Origin: Amoebidium appalachense
Lineage: Eukaryota; Ichthyosporea
NCBI GenBank assembly: GCA_963693365.1
Contig: CAVNZM010000009.1
Coordinates: forward strand, 5,518,001-5,582,000
DNA: 64,000 nt
Reading direction: 5' to 3'
Part shown: one piece after another, positions 21,860 through 32,200 of the stretch
Layout: each line of letters begins with the position of its first letter
Position numbering within the stretch: the stretch's first letter is position 1
Position numbers and translations under genes: made by a program
The notes under the pieces: model-generated
Database searches by the model: none
The model's input: only the letters and a program-made list of their open reading frames with translations
Told to the model about the DNA's origin: nothing

Positions 21860-22229
21860 GCAAAAACTTAGCTAAAAAATTGGGCCTAAAGAGACCTAAA
21901 CGCGCTCAGTAGCGCCGCAACTGACCTCCCTGGGGCCGCGCAAGCTCATTGTATAGCGCGGCCCACATTTTTGCCTATGGAAATATGAAGAAATGACTTA
22001 GAACCTATCAAATCCATGAAATCTACCAAAATGGAATTTTTGCTGCACATCAACCAATGAAAATTTTTCACAAGTGGCTAAAACCCCTAGATCACAAAGA
22101 CCAAATCGATTGCCGCCCATTTCGGACTAGATATAACTCAAACTCATCAATATATTCATATGGCATATCCCACACTCCAACGGGGCTATCTAATTCTCCT
22201 GCAAAGAAAACACGTTTACAAACTAAATA
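21860..22229 (-). repeat. D2 A2 repeat with 134-bp internal deletion
   Basis: Copy of A1 missing the stretch between CATATCCCAC and ACTCCAACGGGG, compared with 504 bp in D1 and D6. Confidence 0.85.
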
Positions 22230-22323
22230 TTCTTATGCCAACGTCGTCTTTACCAGCCCCAGCAAGGGGGTACATGAGCCGGTGCCTGTGGATCAATCTC
22301 ACAAGCAGGCACAGGTGTGCTCC
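22230..22323 (-). repeat. D2 B1 repeat (94 bp)
   Basis: In sense it runs from GGAGCACACC to GGCATAAGAA. It contains a 7-bp stem (GTGCCTG ... CAGGCAC) and a second small stem (CCC..GGG around TTGCT). Directly abuts A2. Confidence 0.9.
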
Positions 22324-22331
22324 ACCACTCC

Positions 22332-23265
22332 CTACCTGGCACGGGAAGGAACGAACCATGCCGTGGGTGACTGACGCAGCACTGCAGCCCAGGCAAGGAG
22401 CGACGCAGGCACGCGAATAGAAAGAACAAGAGACTGCCCGGCCTGCACATACTGGCGGAGGGAGGCATGCGATCGATCTCCACCGACCACGCAGAGCAAT
22501 CGTCTCTACTGAAACACCCCTGACGTAGTCTCTCGAGGCACCGCCATGGCGAAGACTGTGAAGATGGAACCCATACTCGTTGAGGCCGAGGGAGTCACAT
22601 GCCGCTTGGAACTTGGCACGCAGAACATCATACGAGAAAGGAAACAGCCGCGCAGAAGGGGGGGCGCCACGGAACCAGAAAGACAGGATGGCCAACAGGG
22701 ACGGGTCGGTGATGGGGACAAACTGATTTGGACCGGTCTTGGTGTCGGCCAGCCGGATGCCGCCTGTACCCGGTGGCATGTCGTGGGGAACGGGGTCGTC
22801 GGGCAAAATAAGATCCGCACGAGTGAGCATAAGCAGCTCACTGGCACGAAAATAACACTCAAATCCAAGCAAAACAGCAATACCAAACAAGGGGCCAATT
22901 TTGGAATACAAATGATGGCCAATGACGAGGACCAATGAAAACGGAAGCGGGGGCGTGGTCTTTGCTGGAACAAGCCGGTTCCAGCCCTGCAGGCTCCGTT
23001 GGGCGGCCTGCAGGTGTGGACCCAAGCGTGGCATGAAATGCTTGATGCCGGCAGCTGTGTTGACACAGCGCTGACGCTGGCCACGCGATGGATCAATGGC
23101 ATAACACTCCTCAAAATACTCCACCAGGAGGTCGTCCAGTTCGGCGGGGGACTTGGTGTCGGTGCCAGGGGGCACCCAATCCAGGAACTCAACAACAGCA
23201 TCCCGGTAGGCCTTGAGGGTTGGGGGCTTTATGGCCTGGTCAGCCAGCAAACCGCGAGGGACCAT
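22332..23265 (-). pseudogene. D2 tyrosine recombinase, frameshifted before the catalytic Tyr
   Basis: Starts at an ATG (23265, MVPRG) overlapping the end of RT in the +1 frame. The first Arg (YFRASELL) and the H-x-x-R box (HSLRHGGAS) are present. At 22471-22474 the sequence reads GATCGATC where all other copies have a single GATC. The 4-bp gain shifts frame right after RGRWRS and replaces the RRYV catalytic tyrosine segment. Otherwise the gene is intact, so this is probably a recent lesion. Confidence 0.85.
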
Positions 23266-25294
23266 CTGCAGGATTGTGGGCTGACGGCAGCCACACACAA
23301 TACAAACGAATGTCGAGGGCAAGCGTGTAGGCAGCCACCTGGCGGCATACACGGTTGAGGCGTCGGGATGCTAAACGACCCTTAGCAACAGCCCCAAGCA
23401 GCGCCGTTGAATCAAGGCCCCAAAGGTAGCGGGAGCCCCGGGCAGCCGTAGACCGACCTAATCGACGAAGCCCCAGGAGCAAGGCTTCTCCCTCTAGAAT
23501 GTTGATGTGGTCGGAGTGGCGCCAACGATGACTGATGTTGGTGGTCCACCGGCCACCAACAGCTGCCAGGATAGGTGCCGGGGGGGCGGACGGGCTTGGC
23601 TCGTGCACAGGACCAGACAGCTGGCTGTAGTGGCCACGCCGGTTGCAGTGAGGCAGCACTTCGCGGAGAAGCGTTGCTGGAAGCACCCGGGACACCACTG
23701 CACCACCCAACAAGGAAGCATCAGTGCAGAACATGGTGCTAGCAAACCCAGAACGCAAATCACAACGCATCAAAGGGGCCAAAGCACACATCGCCTGAAG
23801 CTCCCACACCACGGGCGGGGGAAGGGGCTGTTCCCGACCCCCCAGCTGCTCCACAAAACTGTAGACGGCACTCAGAACCGACAAAAGCGGCCGCTGCAGC
23901 AGTGCCGCCCACACCCAACCACCAAGCAACTGCTGCAAACGGAGCTGTGTGACGACACCACGACGCAACACGGCCTGGGTTTCCGCCACCAGACGGCACA
24001 GGGAAGCGCCAGACGGGCGCAATATCCCAGAGCGATGCATTTCCAGGCCTAGCAGCACCATAGAGGACGACGAACCAGCAGCCACATCCTTCTTGACATT
24101 GGAGGGAAGACCAGCCGGGCCGGTGACGCCATGATACGATTCACGCTGACGATTGATGGCGGTGGCATCTGTGCCGACCCAGCCACAGTCGTCCACATAC
24201 AGGGCATGCTGCGTGGCCTCCACAGGCCGCGGCACTATCGCACAGAGGCGCTCAATGCGGGGCATGCCGGCTCGGTCAGCCAACTGCCCATGGACGTCTT
24301 GAGCCACCAGCACAGAATGCACCCAGCCCATGGGCACGGTCTTGAGGGCCGGGTACACAAGCCGGTCGGGCCCAGAAATGCCAACAGCCTCCGAAGACAC
24401 AGGCGGCAATCCGAAGTACCGCCACAGCCACTCCGGGGCAAGAAGACGATGGAACTGGTTGTCCATGTCCGACTTGCCAAGATAGAGGCGATCCTCAGGC
24501 CCCAGCAACAGATCGGCAAAATCGGCAGGGTTGGGCAGGTGCACCTGGAGGGCAGGATGATCACGGGCAAAGAACAGGTTGCCACGGCGGCCGTCAAACA
24601 TGACGCGGGCTCTGGTGTCTTTGGGGACCCCAAACAGCCCATTGATGGCCAGTGGTTTTTCCTTCGCCTCGAAATAGTGCACCATGCCGCAGTCTTGAAG
24701 CCGAAGAAGCAGGGGACCGTATTCCCCACTGGGAACGTGATGCGCCGGTCGGATGCGGCGCAGCTCTGCAGGCGTCGGCGGAACAGGCTTGAGAAGGCCG
24801 CCGTCGCAGTTGGCCAAAAACGGCTGCAGCGTAGGAGACAAAAACTGCAACACGTCCACTGTGGCTCCAACCCCAGGGGGTGGCAAAGCGGCATTTGCCG
24901 CCGTGAGAGGTAACCATCCTGTCAATACAGGGAAGGCCGCGGGGAACGCAGCCAAGACACTACTCGCAGGCTGAGCGTCGTAGACACCCGCGCGTATAGC
25001 ATCGTAGCTGGCCCTAAGGACAAAGGTCCACAGGGCATGGTGGTGACTGTTCACCAACCGGGTCGGGAATGGGCAAGGGCCGCCTGCCCACAGCTCGTTG
25101 AGGGCACCAAGACAACGGTTAGCCAAGGTAACCCCCTTCAGGCGGTGAGACAGACGTTGCCGACGGCGTTGACTCCGTAGACGGGCTTGTCCAGAACGGT
25201 CCGGCACAGGAATGGCCGGAACAGGAAACAAATCAGAGGCGGCAAAGACATGACGGGGCATAGCTGTGGAATCCTTAGAAAAATTAGGGGGCAT
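23240..25294 (-). CDS. D2 reverse transcriptase / RNase H
   Basis: 684 codons, intact. RT blocks: GLFGVPKDTRARVMFDGRRG (about 220-238), SDMDNQF with catalytic Asp near 276, PALKTVPMGW (315-324) and YVDD at 366-369. RNase H follows with FCTDAS (Asp 525), INILEGE (Glu 601), LWGLDST (Asp 628) and SAHNPADGPSR (Asp near 677). The arrangement and the YVDD context are typical of DIRS-order RT, which lacks a protease or integrase. The ORF overlaps the start of the recombinase gene by 26 bp. It should act on element RNA in a cytoplasmic or nuclear particle. Confidence 0.93.
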   Translation of the reverse strand: MPPNFSKDSTAMPRHVFAASDLFPVPAIPVPDRSGQARLRSQRRRQRLSHRLKGVTLANRCLGALNELWAGGPCPFPTRLVNSHHHALWTFVLRASYDAIRAGVYDAQPASSVLAAFPAAFPVLTGWLPLTAANAALPPPGVGATVDVLQFLSPTLQPFLANCDGGLLKPVPPTPAELRRIRPAHHVPSGEYGPLLLRLQDCGMVHYFEAKEKPLAINGLFGVPKDTRARVMFDGRRGNLFFARDHPALQVHLPNPADFADLLLGPEDRLYLGKSDMDNQFHRLLAPEWLWRYFGLPPVSSEAVGISGPDRLVYPALKTVPMGWVHSVLVAQDVHGQLADRAGMPRIERLCAIVPRPVEATQHALYVDDCGWVGTDATAINRQRESYHGVTGPAGLPSNVKKDVAAGSSSSMVLLGLEMHRSGILRPSGASLCRLVAETQAVLRRGVVTQLRLQQLLGGWVWAALLQRPLLSVLSAVYSFVEQLGGREQPLPPPVVWELQAMCALAPLMRCDLRSGFASTMFCTDASLLGGAVVSRVLPATLLREVLPHCNRRGHYSQLSGPVHEPSPSAPPAPILAAVGGRWTTNISHRWRHSDHINILEGEALLLGLRRLGRSTAARGSRYLWGLDSTALLGAVAKGRLASRRLNRVCRQVAAYTLALDIRLYCVWLPSAHNPADGPSRFAG

Positions 25295-25371
25295 ATTTAA
25301 TCAAGGGCACGTGGCAGGAAGCCACAAGAAAATAATATACAGAACCGCGTGCCGAACCCCCAAAGGGCCGT

Positions 25372-26427
25372 TTAGGCCCTGTGCCCACCGGTCCCCGGAG
25401 GGGTCGATGGACCGGCTCCGGATGGGCCACTGCCGGGACCGCGCCGAGCCCGGGTGACTTCGGCGAGGGTCTTGGCTTGACGAACAGCCCGGGTGGCCAA
25501 GGCAGGGGGCAGGGGCAGGCTGCGCGCAGGGAGCTCCTCAAACTGCTCTGCAACAGCCCAGTCCCCGTTGGACTGATCAGCAGTCTGCACAGCCTGCAGA
25601 CGGCGCACACCAACTTCCACAGCAGGTGACTCCTTGCGGGCCTTAGGGTCGGCGGCCAGCAGCAGATCCAGCATACGGGCAAGCGTCAGAGCCTCCCGTT
25701 TGTTGCGGTAGCTGACCCAATCCGCCGCGTGGACAGCCGCAGTAACCGAGGCCTGGTCAGCCAAGGTGCTCTTGAGGTAGGAAGGGGCCAGACGTTCTTT
25801 GACGCGCAGGTTGACTTTGGCGCCACTGGAGAGCAGATAACGGCTGGGGTTGGGTTTGGAACGGCCAGAGGAACGACGGCTGCGAGAGGAACGACCGTAG
25901 CCACTGCTGCTGGAATCAGAATCCTCACTCGACGATGGGGTGTCTTCACTGCCGGTGTCGTACGCATAGACAGGCTCCTTGCCCTTTGCCCGCGCAGACA
26001 GCGTGCTCAGCAGGCCGCCGGCAGAGGGCTTCTTGGGGCGACCAGACTGGGCAACAGAGAGGGCGTGCACTTGGGCAGAAAGCGCCTGCAGCTGCTCTTG
26101 GACGTCTACACCGTCAGAACGCCGCTGGGGAGAGGGCGACCCAGGTGGGGGGGAGGCACGGCCGCTGCGAGGAGTGCGACAGAGCAAGTGCAGCTGGTCG
26201 GTGACTTTCCAACCGACCATCTCAGGGTCATCAAAAGCCACCGAGCGCGCCTTGAGGGCTGAAACCACACTGTTGACGGTTTCTGCCGGCAGGCTGTTCC
26301 AGGGGAGGGCGTTGGACTGCAAAACGGCCAGACTTTTGAGGCTTGCGTCGTCCGCATCGGTAGAGATCTCCAAAAGCTTTTCGAGGAGAGCGGCCCCCTT
26401 GGCGACCAGAGCAGGAGGAGGGGCCAT
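25372..26427 (-). CDS. D2 gag-like ORF1
   Basis: 351 codons from the ATG at 26427, preferred over the longer open frame because upstream sequence is leader-like. The N-terminal third is helical (VAKGAALLEKLLEISTDADD), then come a Pro/Ser linker, AQVHALSVAQSGRPKK, an acidic-to-basic Ser tract (DSDSSSSGYGRSSRSRRSSG) and a C-terminal region with KARKESPAVEVGVRRLQAV. No zinc knuckle is present, as is common in DIRS-type Gag. It ends 77 bp before the RT ORF. Function is inferred from position and shared presence in D4. Confidence 0.75.
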   Translation of the reverse strand: MAPPPALVAKGAALLEKLLEISTDADDASLKSLAVLQSNALPWNSLPAETVNSVVSALKARSVAFDDPEMVGWKVTDQLHLLCRTPRSGRASPPPGSPSPQRRSDGVDVQEQLQALSAQVHALSVAQSGRPKKPSAGGLLSTLSARAKGKEPVYAYDTGSEDTPSSSEDSDSSSSGYGRSSRSRRSSGRSKPNPSRYLLSSGAKVNLRVKERLAPSYLKSTLADQASVTAAVHAADWVSYRNKREALTLARMLDLLLAADPKARKESPAVEVGVRRLQAVQTADQSNGDWAVAEQFEELPARSLPLPPALATRAVRQAKTLAEVTRARRGPGSGPSGAGPSTPPGTGGHRA

Positions 26428-26653
26428 TGCAATGCTCACAAACCAGACTAGAGCACGAAAACTTGAAAACGAAGACGGGAAAATGCAAAAACGTGGGAAA
26501 ACTGACACCGTAAAAAACGTCCGAAAACCAGCTAAAACGCAACGGCGCGCACGCAAAACTCTTACCAGATGCTGCCGAAGCTAAGCGCGCGCTCCTGTGC
26601 AAAAACAACTAGAGAAAAAACGAACAAGAGGGCGAAAAACGGGGACTAGAGTT

Positions 26654-27157
26654 GCAAAAACTTAGCTAAAAAATTGAGCCTAAAGAGACCTAAACGCGCT
26701 CAGTAGCGCCGCAACTGACCTCCCTGGGGCCGCGCAAGCTCATTGTATAGCGCGGCCCACATTTTTGCCTATGGAAATATGAAGAAATGACTTAGAACCT
26801 ATCAAATCCATGAAATCTACCAAAATGGAATTTTTGCTGCACATCAACCAATGAAAAATTTTCACAAGTGGCTAAAACCCCTAGATCACAAAGACCAAAT
26901 CGATTGCCGCCCATTTCGGACTAGATATAACTCAAACTCATCAATATATCCATATGGCATATCCCACAGAACATAAAAACAGCTACAGCTCCCTAAATAA
27001 AAATGCTAGCAGCCTGAGACTTTGCACACACATCAAACACACCAAGGCCTACACCATGCTAATACTACGAATTTTACAGCACACTCGCAACACACAATTG
27101 CACTCCAACGGGGCTATCTAATTCTCCTGCAAAGAAAACACGTTTACAAACTAAATA
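26654..27157 (-). repeat. D2 A1 repeat (504 bp)
   Basis: The 5' end of the element, TATTTAGTTTGTAAACG in sense orientation, ends at TTTAGCTAAGTTTTTGC. Near-identical copies recur as A2 in the other D copies. It contains the hairpin-enclosed TATA-like motif. Confidence 0.9.
26727..26758 (-). promoter_or_regulatory. Hairpin-enclosed TATA-like promoter of D2
   Basis: GGGCCGCGC and GCGCGGCCC flank TATACAATGAGCTT in sense orientation. D1 has TATATAAT at this place, so D2 carries a weakened box. It lies about 300 bp upstream of the gag-like ATG. Confidence 0.45.
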
Positions 27158-29217
27158 GACTCCGGGGCAGGGCACGAAAACACTCCCCACCCCTCCCCCT
27201 ACACAGCCTCGTGCTACCCAGAAACCGAACACGATCACAAAACCCAACACACACACGAACACAAAGGCAACTACGAAGCCCACTGGCAACGAACAAACGA
27301 AGCCCAACGAAAGCACGAAACCCAAAGACAAAACGAAGCGCAACGAACACACGAAAACCAACGAACATACGAACACCAACGAACACACGAACACCAACAA
27401 ACACACGAACGAACTTCAAGTAGCAACGAAGGAAAAAACGAAACAAGACCGGGACACTGCCACGGCTCTGGCAGAGGTGCGGGGCCGTGTTCTCTCCAAG
27501 TTCTATCGTATTGAAACTCTGAGACGTGCCATTCAAACTGCAATCGATGCTGGGCGGCCTGTGATGGACCTCGAAGCTGATGTCGCGCAGATTTACAGTG
27601 AGATTTCGCAGATGGAAGACACCACACTGTCTAGAATGTTGTGCACGTCCGCGAAATGGTCTGAGTTGGAGCGGGAAGCACAGTTGGTGGCTGAGGCACG
27701 TGTGAAAAATACGACGGTGCCCACCACCCCCCGTCCTCCCCCACCCACCCCAGGCAAGAAGCCTTTGTCCCCGGTCCCATCTGGGTGCACTGATCCCAAG
27801 GTAATTGCACCTCCCGCACCCCCCACTAAATTTACATATAAGGATGTGCTTGCGCGCACACTCAGCTACACTGATTCTGATGCTGAAAATGAAGAAAAAC
27901 ACGAACAAAGTTACGAAGACACACCCACAAACGAAAACGAACACATGACTGCGGAAGTGCATGAAGAAGATCACTTCGACCAGCCTAAAGCACCCGTATT
28001 TAACGAAATCCCCCTTGCAGGATCCCCTCTGGCGTCTGCAGGTGGACTGGCAGGCACGCCAAGTCGCCCGAGAGGCTCTGATGTCAGCACAGGCTCAGGA
28101 GGTAAGGCTGGGTCTATATTGAACAAGCACTTTGCAGAGCACGAAAAACTGTGGTTGCACCCTCTCCGCCAGTTGCATGCATCCCAATACGGCCCCATTT
28201 TGGCTGCATTGAAACTACCAGAATACAAGGGTGACTTGCAGGATAAATGCACGGTGATTGAATGGCTGCACGAATTTTCCCAGCAGATGTTTTGCATTGC
28301 AGGGGTCCCCCCCACACTTGCTGTTCGCTGGGCGGTGCAGTGCTTTCCTCTTGCTTCCCCCGCCCGTGTGTGGTACACGAATTTTACCAGGACACAGGGA
28401 GAACTCAGGTTTGATGCATTTGCACATGCACTAGTTACGAAATTTCACGACCAGCGTGTGCAAGAGGCACTCAGTGCCGAATTAAATGCACTCAAACAAG
28501 GCAAGCAAAAGGTGGCCGAATTTGCAAGCAGGCATGCGCGTTTGTGGGCACGTGTGTACCCCCTTAAGTCTGAGGCACACCAAATTTTGGATTTGCCTCA
28601 CCGATTGGGTGGGGAAGACGAACAAGAATTTCGCAAATATCAACTCAGACAAACACGAAAAGAAGAAGAATTGACCCTGTCTGGAGTTGTTGCCTATCTC
28701 GCAGAAAAAGAAAGAGACAGGCACACACGAACCCCATCCACCATTCTAACACAGAAACCCCCCACAAAACAGCAACCCGGTGGTGGATCTGGTGCCAGCG
28801 AGAAGCCGTCTATTTTTTCGCGCATGGGCACCACCCCCTGCAACCGTGGGTGCAAGTACGGCAGCCACGCCGAAGGCAAGACGTGCCCGGCTCTCAAATT
28901 CGAATGCCACTCCTGCAAGCAGAAGGGGCACTTTAGGGGGTCACCAATTTGCCCCAAGTACGACCCCAACTTTAAGAAGGGAACCCGCAAGGCAGAGATT
29001 GAGGCTAATCGGGCCAAGTTCAAGAGAGCACGTGTAGAATAGGAAGGCGGGCAAGGGACTGGTCTCTCCCCAGTAGAACATAATGTATTTGATTTAATAG
29101 CAGAGCTGGAACTGTGTTCCCCTCTGGCAGATAAATTGCAAAATAAATCTACTGGAGGGCGAATCTGCATGTGCCCCACCCCCCCACGAACAGTTACCCC
29201 CGTGTACTGACCCCCCC

Positions 29218-32200
29218 ATGCACACGCACACCCCGCCCCCGCGCAAAAAGAAAAATGTGCATTTTGCTGACCGTGTGCACTCCTCCATTGCAGAACCACG
29301 GCATGAAAATGCCACTGTGTGCACATTAACCCACGAAAATAAATGCACAGCCACACTTGCGCGAATGTATGTGCATGGGAAGCTAGTCACAGTAGTTGTC
29401 GACTCTGGTGCTAGCCATAGCTGTATAAGCACAGCATTTTACGAATCTCTCCCTGTAGTGGCAAGAAAACGAATTCAGCATGTTCCTAATTTTAGTGTAC
29501 TGGATGCACAAAGTAACGAAATGACATGCCAAGGAAGTATATCTCTCACTCTCGCCATTCCCAACGAATCTGCTCTAGTGGTGCACAGATGGCATGTGAT
29601 TGATAATCTACCATATGATGCCTTATTAGGTGTTGATTTCATGGGGCCACAACAGGGACGAATTGATTACGGTGCTGCAGAACTTTCGTTCATGTATGCT
29701 AAGGAAAATCGCAGGTGCAGTATTCCGGTGTGGTGGTTGCGTGGGAGTGCGGAGGAGACAGCTGTTTCTCGCGTATTAATTACCACCACAGGTATTCACC
29801 TCCCGGTAGATGCGTCAAATATCGCAACGTGTAAAATAAAACTCGCTGCCGGCGCACCACCACCACGAACTTTAGACTGTTGTATGGGCACAGTGGTTCC
29901 ATGTGGTCCACTTAATTCACGGGCTTACACAACAGCATGCAGTGTCACCAGTTTAGCTCGAATTTCGAATAACGAACCCCCCCTCTCCACTAGCGAAGAA
30001 AGTGTGATCGAGGACGAATACGAATGCAATGTGTTGTTGACTAACACATCGGACCATCATGTGTACCTAGGCCCTGGTACGGAGGTGGCCATGTTTATTC
30101 CCTTGCAATCAGATGACACTGTTACTCTTTTAGCACGTCCATACTCCGGTAATGGAACCAGGAGGGCGACAACCCCACACCCTGGCCATCCATTAGGTAC
30201 CTCTGCTAAAACGAACTTTTCTTCGCAGGAATCAACCGAAGAACCCAACGAACACGAACCACGCACTTTCCAGGCGGCTACTAATATTAACGGTAGTATT
30301 AAGGTGTGTGAACGGAGTAAAATTATGAATATGAGTACGAAAGAGAACACCACACAGCGCAGTTCCACGAAAATGAATGGTTTTGGTAATCCAGCACTAA
30401 CAAAACCAGAGGTAGGGCCACCTACTATCGAAGCAGCAGATGGGGCACCATCTACCACTGCACTGGAGGATACGAATAATTTACGAAAGCGTACGCACGA
30501 ATGTACCTCCGACGGGGAAGCCGCCACAGACGACGACTTGCCTTTTGGGGTCAAACCTCCAGAAGAATACGACATGCCTGGAACTCCCCCAGACCAACGG
30601 AAACCGTTGGCGAAACGGATACGAAAACTGCTTAAGAAATGGAAGCATGTGTTCTCTGCACACGACAACGACTTTGGTTTGAGTACCTTAGACGAACTGT
30701 CGATCGAAGTAACTACCACCATACCACAGTACCGCAGGCCCTATAACATCCCACATCACCTTCGCGATAGCCTACACAAACAAATTCAAAATTGGGTAGA
30801 GTTTGGAGTGATTGAGCCGGCGTCCAGCCCTTACTCCGCTCCGATGGTGTTGGTGGCGAAAAAGGACGGGTCTTTAAGAGTCTGCATTGATTTTAGAATG
30901 CTGAACTTGGTTACGAAGAAAGACGGTTACCCTTTACCACGAATTGACATGGCTCTGGGTATGCTCAGAGGTGCCCGCGTGTTTTCCGCACTTGATTTAA
31001 ACGGTGGTTACCACCAAGTCAAAGTAGCCGATAACGACAAAGAAAAACTTGCATTTACCACCCCCTGGGGGCAGTATCAATTCGCACGCGCACCTTTTGG
31101 AGTAAGTAACATGCCTGCTGTCTTTTCAAGGATGATGAACCGTGTATTCGCTGGTATGCTGTGGACACATGTACTCATATATCTCGATGATATATTAGTT
31201 ATGTCACCCACTATCGAAGAACATTTTGGGCATTTAGATTCATGTTTTTCCCGGCTCTGTGATGCAGGATTAAAACTGAAAGGCAGAAAATGCTCTTTGT
31301 TCATGGAAGAAGTTGGCTATTTAGGCCATCGTGTATGCCCGGATGGTATTAAGGTAGACCCAGAAAAAGTGGCAGCAATTAAGAATAAAAGCTACCCACA
31401 AAATTTATCTGAGCTACGAAGTGACCTCGGGTTATTTTCATATTATCGAATATTTGTGGACGATTTCAGCCATACGGCTGAACCACTCACGCGAATGCTG
31501 GGCACCTCGAAGGAGGATTCAGAATTACTAAAACGAATTCAGGAAAAAATGCCCCCCTCTACGAAACCCGCCAAACGCAACGGCAGCGCAAAACAAAGAA
31601 AAGACGAAGCAAAAAATTTGCACGCCGATTCTGCAGCTATTTTGGCCACGAAAAAGAAAGCACAGAATAATGCTGCATGGGTGTGGGGTACGGAACAGGA
31701 GAAAGCATACGATACCCTTAAGAATGCGTTAATTAATGCACCTGTGCTTGCTCACCCCGATTTCACCAAACCTTTTATTGTTGACTCAGATGCTTCACAG
31801 TATGCTCTGGGCGATGTGATTTCGCAGGTAGGTGATGACGGCAAAGAACGACCCATAGCTTATGCTAGCAGAACACTCTCTAAGAGTGAACGAAATTATG
31901 CGGCGAATAAAAGGGAAGCCTTAGGCGTGTATTGGGCTGTGTGCAAAGCATTTCGCGCTTACACCTATGGGGCTCCTTTCTTGTTACGAACCGACCACTC
32001 CAGCTTGACGCGCATTCTGTCTACCGGCGATGCACCAGAACCTGTTGTTGCAGGCTGGCAAATGGCGCTTTCCGCATACACATACGAAATTCAGCACAGG
32101 GCAGGCAAACACCACAGCAATGCTGATGGACTCTCTCGGCCATCTAAAGAAAATGCGCAACCAGGACCCGAAGACACTGAGCTGACATACCCCCCACTGA

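Larger units (their letters stand above)
21673..27157 (-). mobile_element. D2: full-length DIRS-order retrotransposon with split direct repeats
   Basis: 5485 bp, sense on the minus strand. Order from 27157 downward: A1 (27157-26654), untranslated leader, gag-like ORF, RT/RNase H ORF, tyrosine recombinase ORF, B1 (22323-22230), A2 (22229-21860, lacking 134 bp of A1), linker, B2 (21766-21673). The A1...B1A2...B2 scheme is that of PAT/Kangaroo/Ngaro-like elements rather than the inverted terminal repeats of DIRS1. No methyltransferase domain is visible. Inserted in the Gypsy gag without an evident target duplication, as expected for recombinase integration. Confidence 0.92.
21557..29042 (+). pseudogene. 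Gypsy gag, split by insertion of D2 (coding parts 21557-21672 and 27158-29042)
   Basis: The ATG (context AACCATGG) at 21557 opens 38 full codons. The frame is cut at 21672 by D2 and resumes at 27158; dropping 21673-27157 keeps the reading frame. The resumed part begins with a long Thr/Asn/Lys-rich linker (to about 27410), then the Gag core (WLHEFSQQMFCIAGVPPT, FTRTQGELRFDAFAHALVTK, AEFASRHARLWARVYPLKS). Near the C-terminus are two Cys/His clusters, CNRGCKYGSHAEGKTC and CHSCKQKGHFRGSPIC, that differ from the usual CX2CX4HX4C knuckle. The stop is at 29040-29042. As it stands the gene cannot give full Gag. Confidence 0.9.

Noticed and set aside
22546-22938. A 130-codon plus-strand ORF antisense to the recombinase, also open at the same length in D1, D3 (left arm), D4 and D6
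   Set aside because: Its conservation is explained by the constrained recombinase on the other strand. It tracks that gene's codons, has no own motif, and is cut in the copy (D5) where the recombinase is broken.
25372-26556. A longer gag-like start at 26556 in D2
   Set aside because: The upstream part is leader-like, and the ATG at 26427 begins the segment shared with D4 (46915).
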